From Gilliamella sp. wkB308 (GTDB lineage: Bacteria; Pseudomonadota; Gammaproteobacteria; Enterobacterales; Orbaceae), in NCBI RefSeq assembly GCF_001690185.1, contig NZ_LZGN01000038.1:496001-560000 (forward strand): DNA of 64,000 nucleotides. Reading direction: 5' to 3'. Positions 17,850 to 27,597 of this stretch are shown here, piece after piece. Position 1 is the first letter of the stretch, and each line of letters starts with the position of its first letter. The notes beneath the pieces were generated by a model. The model saw only the letters and a list, made by a program, of their open reading frames with translations. It did no database searches and was not told where the DNA came from. The translations under genes were made by a program, and so were the position numbers.

Positions 17850-19076
17850 TTACTCTTGATAAGCTAGTTTATATAAGGCATAAGTGAGCGCTTTAATACC
17901 TTCAACTAAATCTTCGGTTTTGGTATCTTCGGCAATATTGTGACTGATGCCTTTTATACTCGGCACAAATAGCATGGCTGTTGGAACACGAGGTGCGAAA
18001 ATCTGTGAGTCATGACCTGCACCGCTGTGCATTACCCGATAACTTAATCCTTCTTGATCACAAATTTCTTCTAGCAGATGAATTAATTTAGTGTCCATAG
18101 GAATGGGATCTTCATCCATCCAGCGATTGATTTCGATCTCAAGATCAAGTTGTTTGGCGATACGAATCATATCCGCTTCAATCTCTTCGGTGAAGGCGAC
18201 GAGTTCCGCTTTATTGGTATGTCGACAATCCATCGTGAATAGCACTTCACCCGGCACGACGTTCACAACATTCGGTTTAGGTTCAACATGCCCAAAAGTC
18301 AGGACTAAGGGAGCACCCACTTTAATGGCTTTATTAATTGATTGATAACAGATTTGACTAAAGGCATAAACTGCATCTTTACGATAACCCATTGGTGTTG
18401 TGCCGGCATGGTTAGCTTCGCCAATTAAGCGGATGTTATAACGGCGCTGACCAACTATACTTGTCACCACACCGATACTTTTTTGTTCTTTTTCAAGCAC
18501 GCCACCTTGTTCGATATGAATTTCTAGAAAAGCTTTAATGTCGTTGCGTGCAGGCTGAGTTTTGAAAGTAAATCCACATGCTTTCATGGCATCAACAAAT
18601 TTGATTCCGTTACTATCTTCAATGTCATTAACATCACGATGATCGGCAATGGCAAACACATTTTTACTTCCCCAAAAAACATACGGAAAACGGCTACCTT
18701 CTTCTTCTGCCATTGAGATAAGCTCTAGTGTTCGTAACGGTTGACCATAGTGTTGATGTAAGTATTGCATGGCAAGTAACGCAGCAATAATACCAAGTTG
18801 CCCGTCAAGTTTGCCACCGTTAAAAACGGTATCAACATGCGACCCAGACATAATGACTTCATCCGGATATTTGCTACCTTTGAATCGTCCATAAAGATTG
18901 CCTATTTCATCAAAGTCGCTTTCCATACCGATTTGTGTCATTCTGTCTTTTAAGGCATTTTGGGCTGCCAGCCATTCTGGTGTATATAGCAGTCGGGTGG
19001 TTCCGCCTTGCTCAAGCCCGCCAAAACTTGATATCCATTTAACTGCATTAGCCACATCATCATACAAGATATTCAT
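17850..19076 (-). CDS. allC: Allantoate amidohydrolase AllC
   Basis: An M20-family metal-dependent amidase of about 408 residues that splits allantoate into (S)-ureidoglycine, CO2 and NH3. It has GSHVDTVFNGGKLDGQLGII and MAEEEGSRFPYVFWGSKN (metal ligands His, Asp, Glu), IEQGGVLEKEQ, NHAGTTPMGYRKDA and HSGAGHDSQIFAPRVPTAM, all close to E. coli AllC. An upstream in-frame ATG at 19082 exists, but AGGT is 8-9 bp from the ATG at 19076, which I therefore prefer. It is the first gene of the minus-strand operon. Confidence 0.96.
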   Translation of the reverse strand: MNILYDDVANAVKWISSFGGLEQGGTTRLLYTPEWLAAQNALKDRMTQIGMESDFDEIGNLYGRFKGSKYPDEVIMSGSHVDTVFNGGKLDGQLGIIAALLAMQYLHQHYGQPLRTLELISMAEEEGSRFPYVFWGSKNVFAIADHRDVNDIEDSNGIKFVDAMKACGFTFKTQPARNDIKAFLEIHIEQGGVLEKEQKSIGVVTSIVGQRRYNIRLIGEANHAGTTPMGYRKDAVYAFSQICYQSINKAIKVGAPLVLTFGHVEPKPNVVNVVPGEVLFTMDCRHTNKAELVAFTEEIEADMIRIAKQLDLEIEINRWMDEDPIPMDTKLIHLLEEICDQEGLSYRVMHSGAGHDSQIFAPRVPTAMLFVPSIKGISHNIAEDTKTEDLVEGIKALTYALYKLAYQE

Positions 19077-19082
19077 AAGCAT

Positions 19083-19608
19083 TTACCTGTCATTAACCAT
19101 TCGTTTAGAAAAATTGCTTTAACTCTTTTTAACTTCTCGTTTTTAATTAGGTTTTTAAATATGGAACAGATTCGATAATTGTTTATTTGCCGTTTAGACT
19201 ATCTATTAATAGCAGAGAATAATGTGATCAAACTAACTATTTTAGATTTATAAAATTTAATTAAATTAATGGGTTATTATTATAAAAAATTTTTTAATAA
19301 TAATTTATCTTCATGATTATATTCATGTTTATTTAATGATGTAGATGATTGTTTTGTGACTTATGACCTATTTATTCCGCTTTTTTTACGTAATATATAA
19401 ATATAGTCTGATAGTTAGATTTAATAGGTTAACGCAATATTGTTGTTGTAAAACAGATTCAAAGCGGATAGTAGGGGATGACTGAGTAGGATAATTTATC
19501 GCGTCAATGAAAATGTCTTTTAACATCTAGCAAGCGCATATCTATTTATTTCCAATTACCATTACAGCATCTATTACAATAATTTAATAACTGAGAGGTC
19601 CAATTCTC
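19083..19608. promoter_or_regulatory. Divergent control region between allC and fdrA
   Basis: About 525 bp, very AT-rich, between the two divergent catabolic operons. It must hold both promoters and probably AllS-binding sites (LysR type). TGTGATCAAAC near 19223 and TTGTGACTTATGACC near 19354 resemble CRP half-sites, but neither has a good second half. I could not identify an AllR-type operator or a certain -35/-10 pair by eye. No gene seen. Confidence 0.5.
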
Positions 19609-21276
19609 ATGATTCAATCTTTCATAAAAAAAGGTAGTTTTCAGGATTCTGTTAGCCTCATGTTGATATCTAAAAAGCTGAGTAACCTTGAAGAAGTCGA
19701 TGAAGTTTCCGTTATGATGGGAACACCAGCCAATAAATCATTGCTTGTCGCCACGGGGTTTTGGAGTGATACTTTCAATCAAGCAACGCCCAATGATATC
19801 TGTGTAGCAATTAAAACGCATGATGATGCTACCGATGCCATAGATTTAATTCGTTCACAACTTGAAGAGGCTTTAAAAAATATTGCTCAGCAACAGCAAG
19901 GGGGCAGTAAATTACTAAAAGCAAGGCGTTTGGCAACCGCTAATCGAAAACTGCCTGATGCTAATTTGGTGCTTATTTCAATTGCCGGTGAATATGCAGC
20001 TGAATTGGCAGAACAAGCGTTAGATGAAAATAAAAATGTCATGATATTTTCCGATAATGTGTCGCTTGAAGATGAAATCCGTCTGAAAAATAGCGCAGCA
20101 GCAAAAGATCTTATTGTCATGGGGCCGGATTGTGGAACGGCAATCATAGCCGGGGCGCCATTGGCATTTTCTAACGTGATACCCAAGGGTAACATTGGGG
20201 TGATTGGGGCATCGGGAACCGGCATTCAAGAAGTGATTTCACAAATTGCATTACTCAATCAGGGAATTACACAAGCAATTGGACTTGGCGGACGTGATTT
20301 ATCGCAAGCAGTAGGGGGGATTAGCGCATTAACTGCATTAACTATGCTAGCGGCTGACAAGCAAACTCAAGTCATTACTTTTATTTCTAAACCGCCAGCA
20401 GAAAGTGTCCGTATAAAAGTGATTAATGCAATGAAGCAAATAGCTAAACCTATTGTAGCGCTCTTTTTAGGTTCCCGTATTGATAAACGGCAAGATGATA
20501 ATATCTTTTTTGCCAGCACGTTAGATGAAGCAGCTAGATTAGCTTGTTTATTAGCCAAAGTTGAAAGTGCGATGAACACGTTGCCTAATGTGGCTCATCA
20601 AACCATTATGGGATTATATACCGGTGGTACATTAGCATCGGAAGCCGCAATGTTACTGGCTAATCAACTCAATCTTTTGCTCAGTGATAACCACGATAAA
20701 GGCATTATGTTCGATCAACAAGGTCATAAAATTATCGATCTGGGCGATGACTTTTATACCGTTGGACGCCCACATCCCATGATTGACCTATCCATACGTG
20801 AACATGCTATAGCACAATTGGGCGAGCAAACAGGCGTGGGGGTATTGTTGCTTGATCTGGTCATCGGCTATGGTGCAAATGCGAATCCTGCTGAATCAAT
20901 AATCTCAGGTTACAACAAGGCTATCGCTAAACGATCTTCTCATCGTCCATTAATTGCTATTGCCACGGTGACAGGATCTGAATCCGATCCACAATGTCGT
21001 AGCAAACAAATTGCAGCACTTCAATCGGCAGGTATTACCGTAATGGATAATTTACCCGAAGCCATTTTATTAGCCACAAAATTAATTACGCCAGTAAATA
21101 AAATTGATTGCTTAAAACCTTACCCTTTACTTGATCATATCAGTGTGATTAATGCCGGTTTGCGGAGTTTTGCAGAAGATCTGCAATCATCAAATATTCC
21201 TGTGGTGCATTATCAATGGGCACCCTTAGCTGGTGGCAATCAAAAATTAGCGGCTATTTTGAAAAAATTAAACTAA
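19609..21276 (+). CDS. allF: FdrA / AllF, oxamate carbamoyltransferase subunit (acyl-CoA-synthetase-like)
   Basis: A 555-residue protein, the same length as E. coli FdrA. It has a succinyl-CoA-synthetase-alpha-like fold: ANLVLISIAGEYAAELAEQAL, IVMGPDCGTAIIAGAPLAFSN, GNIGVIGASGTGIQEVISQIALL and GLGGRDLSQAVGG, then GLYTGGTLASEAAMLL and a C-terminal block with HAIAQLGEQ. In E. coli the fdrA, ylbE and ylbF genes (renamed allFGH) are together needed for oxamate carbamoyltransferase, which phosphorolyses oxalurate to oxamate and carbamoyl phosphate. The gene heads the plus-strand operon, 6 bp before ylbE. GAGAGGT precedes the ATG. Confidence 0.92.
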   Translation: MIQSFIKKGSFQDSVSLMLISKKLSNLEEVDEVSVMMGTPANKSLLVATGFWSDTFNQATPNDICVAIKTHDDATDAIDLIRSQLEEALKNIAQQQQGGSKLLKARRLATANRKLPDANLVLISIAGEYAAELAEQALDENKNVMIFSDNVSLEDEIRLKNSAAAKDLIVMGPDCGTAIIAGAPLAFSNVIPKGNIGVIGASGTGIQEVISQIALLNQGITQAIGLGGRDLSQAVGGISALTALTMLAADKQTQVITFISKPPAESVRIKVINAMKQIAKPIVALFLGSRIDKRQDDNIFFASTLDEAARLACLLAKVESAMNTLPNVAHQTIMGLYTGGTLASEAAMLLANQLNLLLSDNHDKGIMFDQQGHKIIDLGDDFYTVGRPHPMIDLSIREHAIAQLGEQTGVGVLLLDLVIGYGANANPAESIISGYNKAIAKRSSHRPLIAIATVTGSESDPQCRSKQIAALQSAGITVMDNLPEAILLATKLITPVNKIDCLKPYPLLDHISVINAGLRSFAEDLQSSNIPVVHYQWAPLAGGNQKLAAILKKLN

Positions 21277-21282
21277 GAGGTT

Positions 21283-22545
21283 GTGACAATGAATTCATCA
21301 ATTAATGAAGCGAATCAGGCCATTATTGAAATAATTAAAGCGGCAAGACCGCATTGGGTTGGTGTTATTGCAGCCAAAGAAGCTATCCCAACTTTGGCAC
21401 AAGGCTACAAATTATTACATGCAGGCCCACCGATAATATGGCAGGACATGACCGGACCAATGCAAGGTGCCTGTATTGGTGCATGTTTATTTGAAGGCTG
21501 GGCGCAAAATGAAGAACAGGCACTAGCTTTGCTAGCAACAGGTAAAGTGGAATTTATACCTTGTCATTCGGTTCATGCTGTTGGCCCCATGGGTGGCATT
21601 ACTTCGGCAAATATGCCTGTTGTTGTGGTTGAAAATATTACTCATGGCAACCGAGCTTACTGTAATTTGAATGAAGGTATTGGAAAAGTCATGCGTTTTG
21701 GTGCCTATGGGCAAGAGGTGTTAAATCGTCATCACTGGATGAAAACGTCATTAGCACCGGCACTTAACGAGGCATTAAAATTATTTGAAAAAGGAATCGA
21801 CTTAACCGCATTGATGGCTCAAGCCATTTCAATGGGTGATGAGTTTCATCAACGAAATATTGCTGCATCGGCATTATTACTTCGAACCTTATCACCTAAA
21901 TTAGCTCTGCTTAATCGTAGTAAAGAGGAAATGGCGAAAATTTTTGATTTTTTAAGTGTCACCGACCAATTCTTTTTGAATTTAGCCATGGCATATTGTA
22001 AATCAGTTATGGATAGCGCAGCACAGATCCAAGCCGGCACTATTATTACGGCGATGACACGTAATGGTAAAGATTTTGGCATTAAAGTCAGTGGACTGGG
22101 TGATGAATGGTTTACTGCACCTGTTAATACACCACAAGGACTTTTCTTTACCGGATACTCCCAAAAGGATGCTAACCCCGATATTGGTGATAGTGCGATA
22201 ACTGAAACATTTGGTATTGGCGGGGCGGCAATGGTTGCTGCACCAGGGGTAACCCGTTTTGTTGGTGCAGGTGGCGCGGATGTTGCATATGAAGTATCAG
22301 AAGAGATGAGCGAAATCTTTTTAGAACATAATATGCAACTACAAATACCGTCTTGGAACTTTCAAGGATGTTGTATGGGATTAGATTTGCGTCTGATTGT
22401 AGAAACCGGTATTACGCCCTTAATTAATACAGGTATTGCCCACAAACAAGCAGGCGTGGGTCAAATTGGTGCAGGAACGGTGCGTGCGCCGTTAGCCTGT
22501 TTTGAAAAAGCGCTTGAGGCATTAGCGATAAAATTGAAAGTGTAA
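21283..22545 (+). CDS. allG: YlbE / AllG, oxamate carbamoyltransferase subunit (DUF1116)
   Basis: A 420-residue DUF1116 protein. Recognisable are RPHWVGVIAAKEAIPTLAQG, WQDMTGPMQGACIGA, HAVGPMGGITSANMPV, VMRFGAYGQEVLNR, ARNGKDFGIKVSGL-like MTRNGKDFGIKVSG, and the C-terminal PSWNFQGCCMGLDLRL with INTGIAHKQAGVGQIGAGTVRAP. It is required with FdrA and YlbF for oxalurate phosphorolysis in E. coli. It sits 6 bp after fdrA and 3 bp before ylbF, so the three are clearly co-translated. AGAGGTTGTGAC is the ribosome-binding site. Confidence 0.92.
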   Translation: MTMNSSINEANQAIIEIIKAARPHWVGVIAAKEAIPTLAQGYKLLHAGPPIIWQDMTGPMQGACIGACLFEGWAQNEEQALALLATGKVEFIPCHSVHAVGPMGGITSANMPVVVVENITHGNRAYCNLNEGIGKVMRFGAYGQEVLNRHHWMKTSLAPALNEALKLFEKGIDLTALMAQAISMGDEFHQRNIAASALLLRTLSPKLALLNRSKEEMAKIFDFLSVTDQFFLNLAMAYCKSVMDSAAQIQAGTIITAMTRNGKDFGIKVSGLGDEWFTAPVNTPQGLFFTGYSQKDANPDIGDSAITETFGIGGAAMVAAPGVTRFVGAGGADVAYEVSEEMSEIFLEHNMQLQIPSWNFQGCCMGLDLRLIVETGITPLINTGIAHKQAGVGQIGAGTVRAPLACFEKALEALAIKLKV

Positions 22546-22548
22546 TTT

Positions 22549-23496
22549 ATGAATCAGGAACTTGCAGATTGTTATAGTACCGATAAACAAGGTGAAAATC
22601 AGCAATGGCTCTCACCATTCTCTGCCGATTTTAATCGGCAGGGACTTTGCCATACATCAAAACAATCTATAAAGCCATTGCTTAAAAGTGCCCATGTGCC
22701 GGTTGTTGTGAGTGATTTATCCCTATTTAGTCTGCATGAACATACTATTAATTTGATTAACAATGCAAAGCAGCTTATCACTTTACACCGTTATGGGCAT
22801 GGTTTGTCGCCAATGGGTTGGGTACTAAAAAGTGCTCAGTTTGATTTAATCAAACATACGCTAACTCAACGTCATAAACCAATCGAACAATTAGCAACGG
22901 GTGACTTAATTATCGGACAAATTCAAATTAGTACGAAAACACATATCTGCTCTTTGCAATTACTTCCTTACTCGATTATCAATTATGATAAAAATGGCGT
23001 TGCTCAATTATTCAAGCAGATCAATAATCCTACAGGATTGTTTGGCGAGTTAAGACAAAATATAACTGAAAAAAGGGCGCCTGAATTGTGCCAGTTTTGT
23101 GACAAAATTGACGCATTATTAAATGGATATTCTGATGATATTACCCCTTTTATTGGTCTAGGAGCAGGATTAACCCCCAGCTTTGATGATATTTTGATTG
23201 GCATTATTGCAGTACTATTAAGTGATCAGCGTTTTTATCGCCGATGTAACTTGTTACAACGTGCCATACTTAAGCTTGATCTGGATTCTTTAACGACAAC
23301 TATTAGTGCGACTTTTTTACGTCATGCCCTGCAAGGAAGATTTTCATTACAAGTACTGCAAGTTTTAACCGCACTCAATCAACAAAAATATCAACATCGA
23401 TCTTTGGCTCAGATATCAAATTATGGTCATACTTCAGGGGCTGATCTGTTGCTTGGTATTTGGCTTGGTATTGATCGTTTTGTCATAAGGGATTGA
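22549..23496 (+). CDS. allH: YlbF / AllH, oxamate carbamoyltransferase subunit (DUF2877)
   Basis: A 315-residue DUF2877 protein with the diagnostic GLGAGLTPSFDDILIGIIAVL segment and a C-terminal HTSGADLLLGIWLGI. It is longer than the E. coli YlbF I recall (about 271), mostly at the N-terminus, which contains MNQELADCYSTDKQGENQQW. It begins 3 bp after ylbE and ends 3 bp before allS, so all four plus-strand genes form one tight unit. The function follows from the allFGH work in E. coli: a component of oxamate carbamoyltransferase. Confidence 0.88.
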   Translation: MNQELADCYSTDKQGENQQWLSPFSADFNRQGLCHTSKQSIKPLLKSAHVPVVVSDLSLFSLHEHTINLINNAKQLITLHRYGHGLSPMGWVLKSAQFDLIKHTLTQRHKPIEQLATGDLIIGQIQISTKTHICSLQLLPYSIINYDKNGVAQLFKQINNPTGLFGELRQNITEKRAPELCQFCDKIDALLNGYSDDITPFIGLGAGLTPSFDDILIGIIAVLLSDQRFYRRCNLLQRAILKLDLDSLTTTISATFLRHALQGRFSLQVLQVLTALNQQKYQHRSLAQISNYGHTSGADLLLGIWLGIDRFVIRD

Positions 23497-23499
23497 AGT

Positions 23500-24423
23500 A
23501 TGTTAGATACAGAAACCATGCGCACATTTACTAAAGTTGTCGAGTGTAACAGTTTTTCTAAAGCTGCGAAGTTATTATATAAAACCCCAGCCGCAATTAG
23601 CTATCGAATAAAATCATTAGAAGCTGAACTTAACACTCAGCTATTTGAACGAACCACTCGAACCGTTTCACTTACGCTTGCCGGTCAACACCTTTATGAG
23701 CACTGTAGTCAGTGGTTATTATGGTTAAATTCAATGCCCGAAGAGTTACAACAAATTCGTGATGGCGTTGAACGTAGAGTCAATTTAACCATTAATAACC
23801 TATTATATGACAGCGACGCCATTACTGACCTACTTGATTATCTACTGGAAAAATTTCCTTTTACCCATTTTACGATTAATCGCCAAGTTTATATGGGGGT
23901 GTGGGATTCACTGTTACATGGAGAATGTCATCTTGCTATTGGAGCAACAGGAACGGAATCACTGGATAATATGATTAATATCTTTCCATTAGGCGAAATA
24001 ACTTGGGCATTTGTAGCTGCTAAGCATCATCCTATCACTCGTATAGATAGCCCTTTATCAAATGATGCCCTGCGTAAATATCCTGCAATCAATGTTGAAG
24101 ACACCTCTATTCACATGAATAAACGTGTGGCGTGGTTATTGCCAAGTCAGACCGAAATTATCGTACCGGATATTTCAACTAAATTGGCTTGTCATTTAAA
24201 AGGGCTTGGTATTGGATTTCTGCCTCGCTCTTTGTGTCAATCCTATTTGGACACGGGAGAATTAATTGAATGCAAAGTGATTAATGAACGCAAACCCTCA
24301 CCACTTTCGTTAGCATGGAAAAAATCGAATATGGGTAAAGTGATGAATGAAATCGTCAATTTGTTTAAATATCATCATCCTATTGCGCTTCGTTTTTTAA
24401 AAAATATCGATAAAAAAAGGTAA
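23500..24423 (+). CDS. allS: LysR-family activator AllS
   Basis: A 307-residue LysR-type regulator, close in length to E. coli AllS (308). The N-terminal HTH is FTKVVECNSFSKAAKLLYKTPAAISYRIKSLEAEL. The effector domain contains NNLLYDSDAITDLLDYL, QVYMGVWDSLLHGECHLAIGATGTE and GLGIGFLPRSLCQSYLDTGELI, all matching AllS. AllS activates the allantoin-utilisation genes under anaerobic conditions in E. coli; here it is encoded inside the operon it probably controls, 3 bp after ylbF. The repressor AllR is not in the window. Confidence 0.93.
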   Translation: MLDTETMRTFTKVVECNSFSKAAKLLYKTPAAISYRIKSLEAELNTQLFERTTRTVSLTLAGQHLYEHCSQWLLWLNSMPEELQQIRDGVERRVNLTINNLLYDSDAITDLLDYLLEKFPFTHFTINRQVYMGVWDSLLHGECHLAIGATGTESLDNMINIFPLGEITWAFVAAKHHPITRIDSPLSNDALRKYPAINVEDTSIHMNKRVAWLLPSQTEIIVPDISTKLACHLKGLGIGFLPRSLCQSYLDTGELIECKVINERKPSPLSLAWKKSNMGKVMNEIVNLFKYHHPIALRFLKNIDKKR

Positions 24424-24488
24424 TCCAATTTGTTCTAAAAGTAGACATTGTTAATTAACAAATTTGATATTAATAAAGGAAAAATAAT

Positions 24489-25724
24489 ATGTTAGACCTA
24501 GATAAGTATGATCAAATTAATCCGCCAATGCGTTTACTTATGGGGCCAGGTCCAATTAATGCCGATCCAAGAGTGACCCGAGCTATGGCTGCGCCATTAA
24601 TTGGTCAATTTGATCCAGTTATGACGGATTATATGAATCAAACAATGGCACTATATCGTGATATTTTCAAAACAAACAATGAGCAAACCTTTGTGATTGA
24701 CGGCACAGCACGAGCAGGGATTGAAGCGGTTTTAATTTCAACTATTCGTCCGGATGATAAAGTTTTGGTACCAGTTTTTGGTCGGTTTGGATTATTGCTA
24801 TGTGAAATTGCCCATCGTTGTCGGGCACAAGTCCACACTATTGAAGTACCATGGGGTGAAGTGTTTGATCCTAATGTGATAGAAGATGCGATCAAAAAAG
24901 TGAAACCAAGATTATTACTTTGTGTTCAGGGGGATACTTCGACAACGTTACTTCAACCGCTTGATAAAATAGGTGAAATTTGTCGCCAACATGGTGTGTT
25001 GTCGTATGTTGATGCGACTGCTTCAATCGTCGGTAATACTTTGGAAGTGGATAAATGGCAACTTGATGGGGTATCAGTCAGTTTACAAAAATGTTTAAGT
25101 GGCCCACCGGGTGTTGCTCCATTAACCTTAAGCCCAGCGATGGTTGATGTTATTCAAGCTCGCAAGTGCGTTGAATTAGGCATTCGTGCAGAGGGTGATA
25201 CCAGTGGTAATGACGAAATCATCTATTCTAACTATTTTGACATCGATATGATCATCCGCTATTGGGGGGCGGAACGAATTAATCATCACACGGAAGCAAC
25301 TTCGATGCTTTACGCCGCAAGAGAGTGTGCCCGTATTGTGTTACAAGAAGGATTAGATAATGTCATTGAGCGTCATCGTATTAATGGCGAGGCAATGGTC
25401 GCAGGTTTGCAAGCGATGGGGCTTAAACTTTTTGGTGATCTTAAATACAAAATGAATAACGTGGTTGGGGTAATGCGTCCGGAAAATATCGATGACCAGC
25501 AAGTTCGTAACTTAATGCTTAATGATTTCGGTATCGAAATAGGGGCATCTTTTGGTCCACTTAAAGGGAATGTTTGGCGTATTGGAACAATGGGTTATAA
25601 CGCCAGAAAACAGTGTGTTTTACAAACCTTGACCGCATTTGAAGCCGTGTTAAACCGTCTTGGTTTTAAAACCGTACAAGGTGCTGGTCTTCAGGCTGCC
25701 TGGAACATTTATCAAAATTCGTAA
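24489..25724 (+). CDS. pucG: (S)-ureidoglycine-glyoxylate aminotransferase (PucG/HpxJ-like)
   Basis: A 411-residue class V PLP aminotransferase of the alanine-glyoxylate type. It has the N-terminal LLMGPGPINADPRV, DGTARAGIEA, VQGDTSTTLLQPL, YVDATASIVGN and the PLP lysine in VSLQKCLSGPPGVAP (Lys201). The similarity and the context with AllC and AllE point to the PucG/HpxJ function, ureidoglycine + glyoxylate giving oxalurate + glycine. A plain alanine- or serine-glyoxylate aminotransferase is the alternative. It follows allS after 65 bp with AAAGGAAAAAT before the ATG. Confidence 0.82.
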   Translation: MLDLDKYDQINPPMRLLMGPGPINADPRVTRAMAAPLIGQFDPVMTDYMNQTMALYRDIFKTNNEQTFVIDGTARAGIEAVLISTIRPDDKVLVPVFGRFGLLLCEIAHRCRAQVHTIEVPWGEVFDPNVIEDAIKKVKPRLLLCVQGDTSTTLLQPLDKIGEICRQHGVLSYVDATASIVGNTLEVDKWQLDGVSVSLQKCLSGPPGVAPLTLSPAMVDVIQARKCVELGIRAEGDTSGNDEIIYSNYFDIDMIIRYWGAERINHHTEATSMLYAARECARIVLQEGLDNVIERHRINGEAMVAGLQAMGLKLFGDLKYKMNNVVGVMRPENIDDQQVRNLMLNDFGIEIGASFGPLKGNVWRIGTMGYNARKQCVLQTLTAFEAVLNRLGFKTVQGAGLQAAWNIYQNS

Positions 25725-25934
25725 TATATCGTCATCGTTATAAAGTTCACCAAGGTGAGCTGACCTTATAATCATTATAAGTAATAGATACACAATTTAT
25801 ATCGAAAAGTAAGTTAGTTGTTATTGGTTGCAATAAAAGCAGATTATCAAATTAGCGTCTAAAAGCGTTGTGATTCGTTGCTCATTGATTTGAGTAATTG
25901 AGAACAATAGCCTAATTATACTTAAGGAAATTCT

Positions 25935-27227
25935 ATGAGTATCTTAACAAATAAAAAACCGGCATCGGGATATCATCCTAAAAAATGGAAAGGACGTTAT
26001 AGCGTCTTATTGTTATTATGGTCTGCTTGGTTAGTGTCATTTCTCGATCGAATGGTGATGAATGTATCGCTTCCCTTTATTGGTGAAGATTTAGGGTTGG
26101 ATAAAATAGAACAAGCATCAATTATCAGTGCTTTTTTTATTGGTTACGCCCTTTTTCAGATACCTGGCGGGTATTTATCCGATAGGTTTGGAGCTCGTAA
26201 AGTCATGGCATGTGCCATCGTTTGGTGGTCAGTTTTTACTTTTTTCACAGGTCTAATCTATATTCTGCCTTTAATGTTATTAGTCAGATTTCTGTTTGGT
26301 ATAGGAGAAGGAGGGTTTCCAGCTTCATCATGGAAAACCATTGCTACTTATTTTCCGAGTCAAGAACGAGGTCGAGCCACTGCGATTCAATCTTCTGTTA
26401 ATACGTTAGGGCCTGCTATTTCGGTCATCGTTGCGGTGACGATTATCGAATGGTTAGGTTGGCGTGCCGTTTTTATTCTGTTAAGTCTGCCCGGATTAGT
26501 ATTAGGTTATCTTATCTACCGAATGATACACAATCATCCTGCTGAAAATCCCTTAATCAAGCCTGAAGAACTGCATGAAATACAAAAATACAATGACAAT
26601 TTTAATACACCTGATAATAACGTCAATTTGCGCAATAATAGCCAGTCGCTAGCTGATGTGTTGAAAATGCCGTTATTATGGAAGCTGTCGCTAATCTGGT
26701 TTTTATTTGATATTACTTTTTGGGGATTTACGACTTGGTTACCCAGTTATTTACTGGAAGCAAGAGGATTATCGTTATCCAAAACTGGGATATGGGCAGC
26801 TATCCCATTTTTATTTGGTGCAGTAGGTACCTTGATCGGTGGCTATCTTGCCGATAAATTTGTACAACGACTCAAAATTATCTATGGCGTTACCGCAATC
26901 TTGTCTGCCAGTTTTTTATTTTTCATGTTTAACGTTGAAAATCTTAATGCAGCCATTGCTTTTCAATGTATTTCAGCGTTATTTATGTTTATTGCTTTTG
27001 CTATTTTTTGGGGAATGTTAATGCAACTCATTCCAACGGTCATTATGGGTAAAGCTTCCAGTATCGTTAATTTTGGTGGACAAGTTGCCGGAATTGTTTC
27101 ACCCTTTATCATCGGTTTCTTAATTGAAAAATCAGATGGAGGATACCAAAGTGGTTTTTTATTTATGGTGCTATCACTGATTGCTTCGGCAATTTTAACG
27201 TTATTTATCCAAAAAATAACACGTTAA
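25935..27227 (+). CDS. MFS transporter (ACS-like) at the end of the allantoate island
   Basis: A 430-residue 12-helix MFS protein. Diagnostic parts are WLVSFLDRMVMNVSLPFIGEDL in TM1, GGYLSDRFGARKVM between TM2 and TM3, FGIGEGGFPASSWKTIATYFPSQERGRA and GGYLADKFVQRLK in the second half. This pattern is that of the anion:cation symporter family (organic-acid and sugar-acid uptake). It follows pucG after 210 bp, and AAGGAAATTCT precedes its ATG. By position it may move a pathway acid such as oxamate, oxalurate or glyoxylate, but that is inference. Confidence 0.83.
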   Translation: MSILTNKKPASGYHPKKWKGRYSVLLLLWSAWLVSFLDRMVMNVSLPFIGEDLGLDKIEQASIISAFFIGYALFQIPGGYLSDRFGARKVMACAIVWWSVFTFFTGLIYILPLMLLVRFLFGIGEGGFPASSWKTIATYFPSQERGRATAIQSSVNTLGPAISVIVAVTIIEWLGWRAVFILLSLPGLVLGYLIYRMIHNHPAENPLIKPEELHEIQKYNDNFNTPDNNVNLRNNSQSLADVLKMPLLWKLSLIWFLFDITFWGFTTWLPSYLLEARGLSLSKTGIWAAIPFLFGAVGTLIGGYLADKFVQRLKIIYGVTAILSASFLFFMFNVENLNAAIAFQCISALFMFIAFAIFWGMLMQLIPTVIMGKASSIVNFGGQVAGIVSPFIIGFLIEKSDGGYQSGFLFMVLSLIASAILTLFIQKITR

Positions 27228-27550
27228 AAAAGTGGAGTAATGGTCTGCTTTTTGTTATTGCTATTCAATCAATTAATATGGTTGCCATAAGGTTTGATTA
27301 AATGTGTTGAATATAAAGTAGTCAGTATCAATAAGAAGAAATCTATACGATTAACCTAATCGCAATAGTCAAATTATTTTATTCTCTTTGAAAATCATCG
27401 TATTGTAAAAGCGATAAAAGTATCAGCGAGATTTATTGATTACTATATGATTCAAAAATAAGTCAGGTTAAAGTAACGCCTTAATTAGTTAACCGATGAA
27501 AATAGGGTGATGATAAAATGAATGTTGGCGATATTTTTGTTTATGAATAA
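27228..27550. other. Non-coding stretch between the MFS gene and fabB
   Basis: About 320 bp of AT-rich sequence between convergent genes, without a recognisable gene or RNA. It ends at the bidirectional terminator. Confidence 0.4.
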
Positions 27551-27578
27551 AAAAACCGTTCCAAAGAGAACGGTTTTT
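27551..27578 (-). terminator. Bidirectional rho-independent terminator downstream of fabB
   Basis: An 11-bp stem AAAAACCGTTC / GAACGGTTTTT with a 6-nt loop gives a U-run on both strands. It lies 20 bp past the fabB stop. Confidence 0.85.
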
Positions 27579-27597
27579 ATTTAACTAAAACGCTAGA

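Noticed and set aside
19083-19608. CRP and AllR operators in the allC-fdrA control region
   Set aside because: Only half-sites (TGTGA) were seen; no full palindrome was convincing enough to list as a site.
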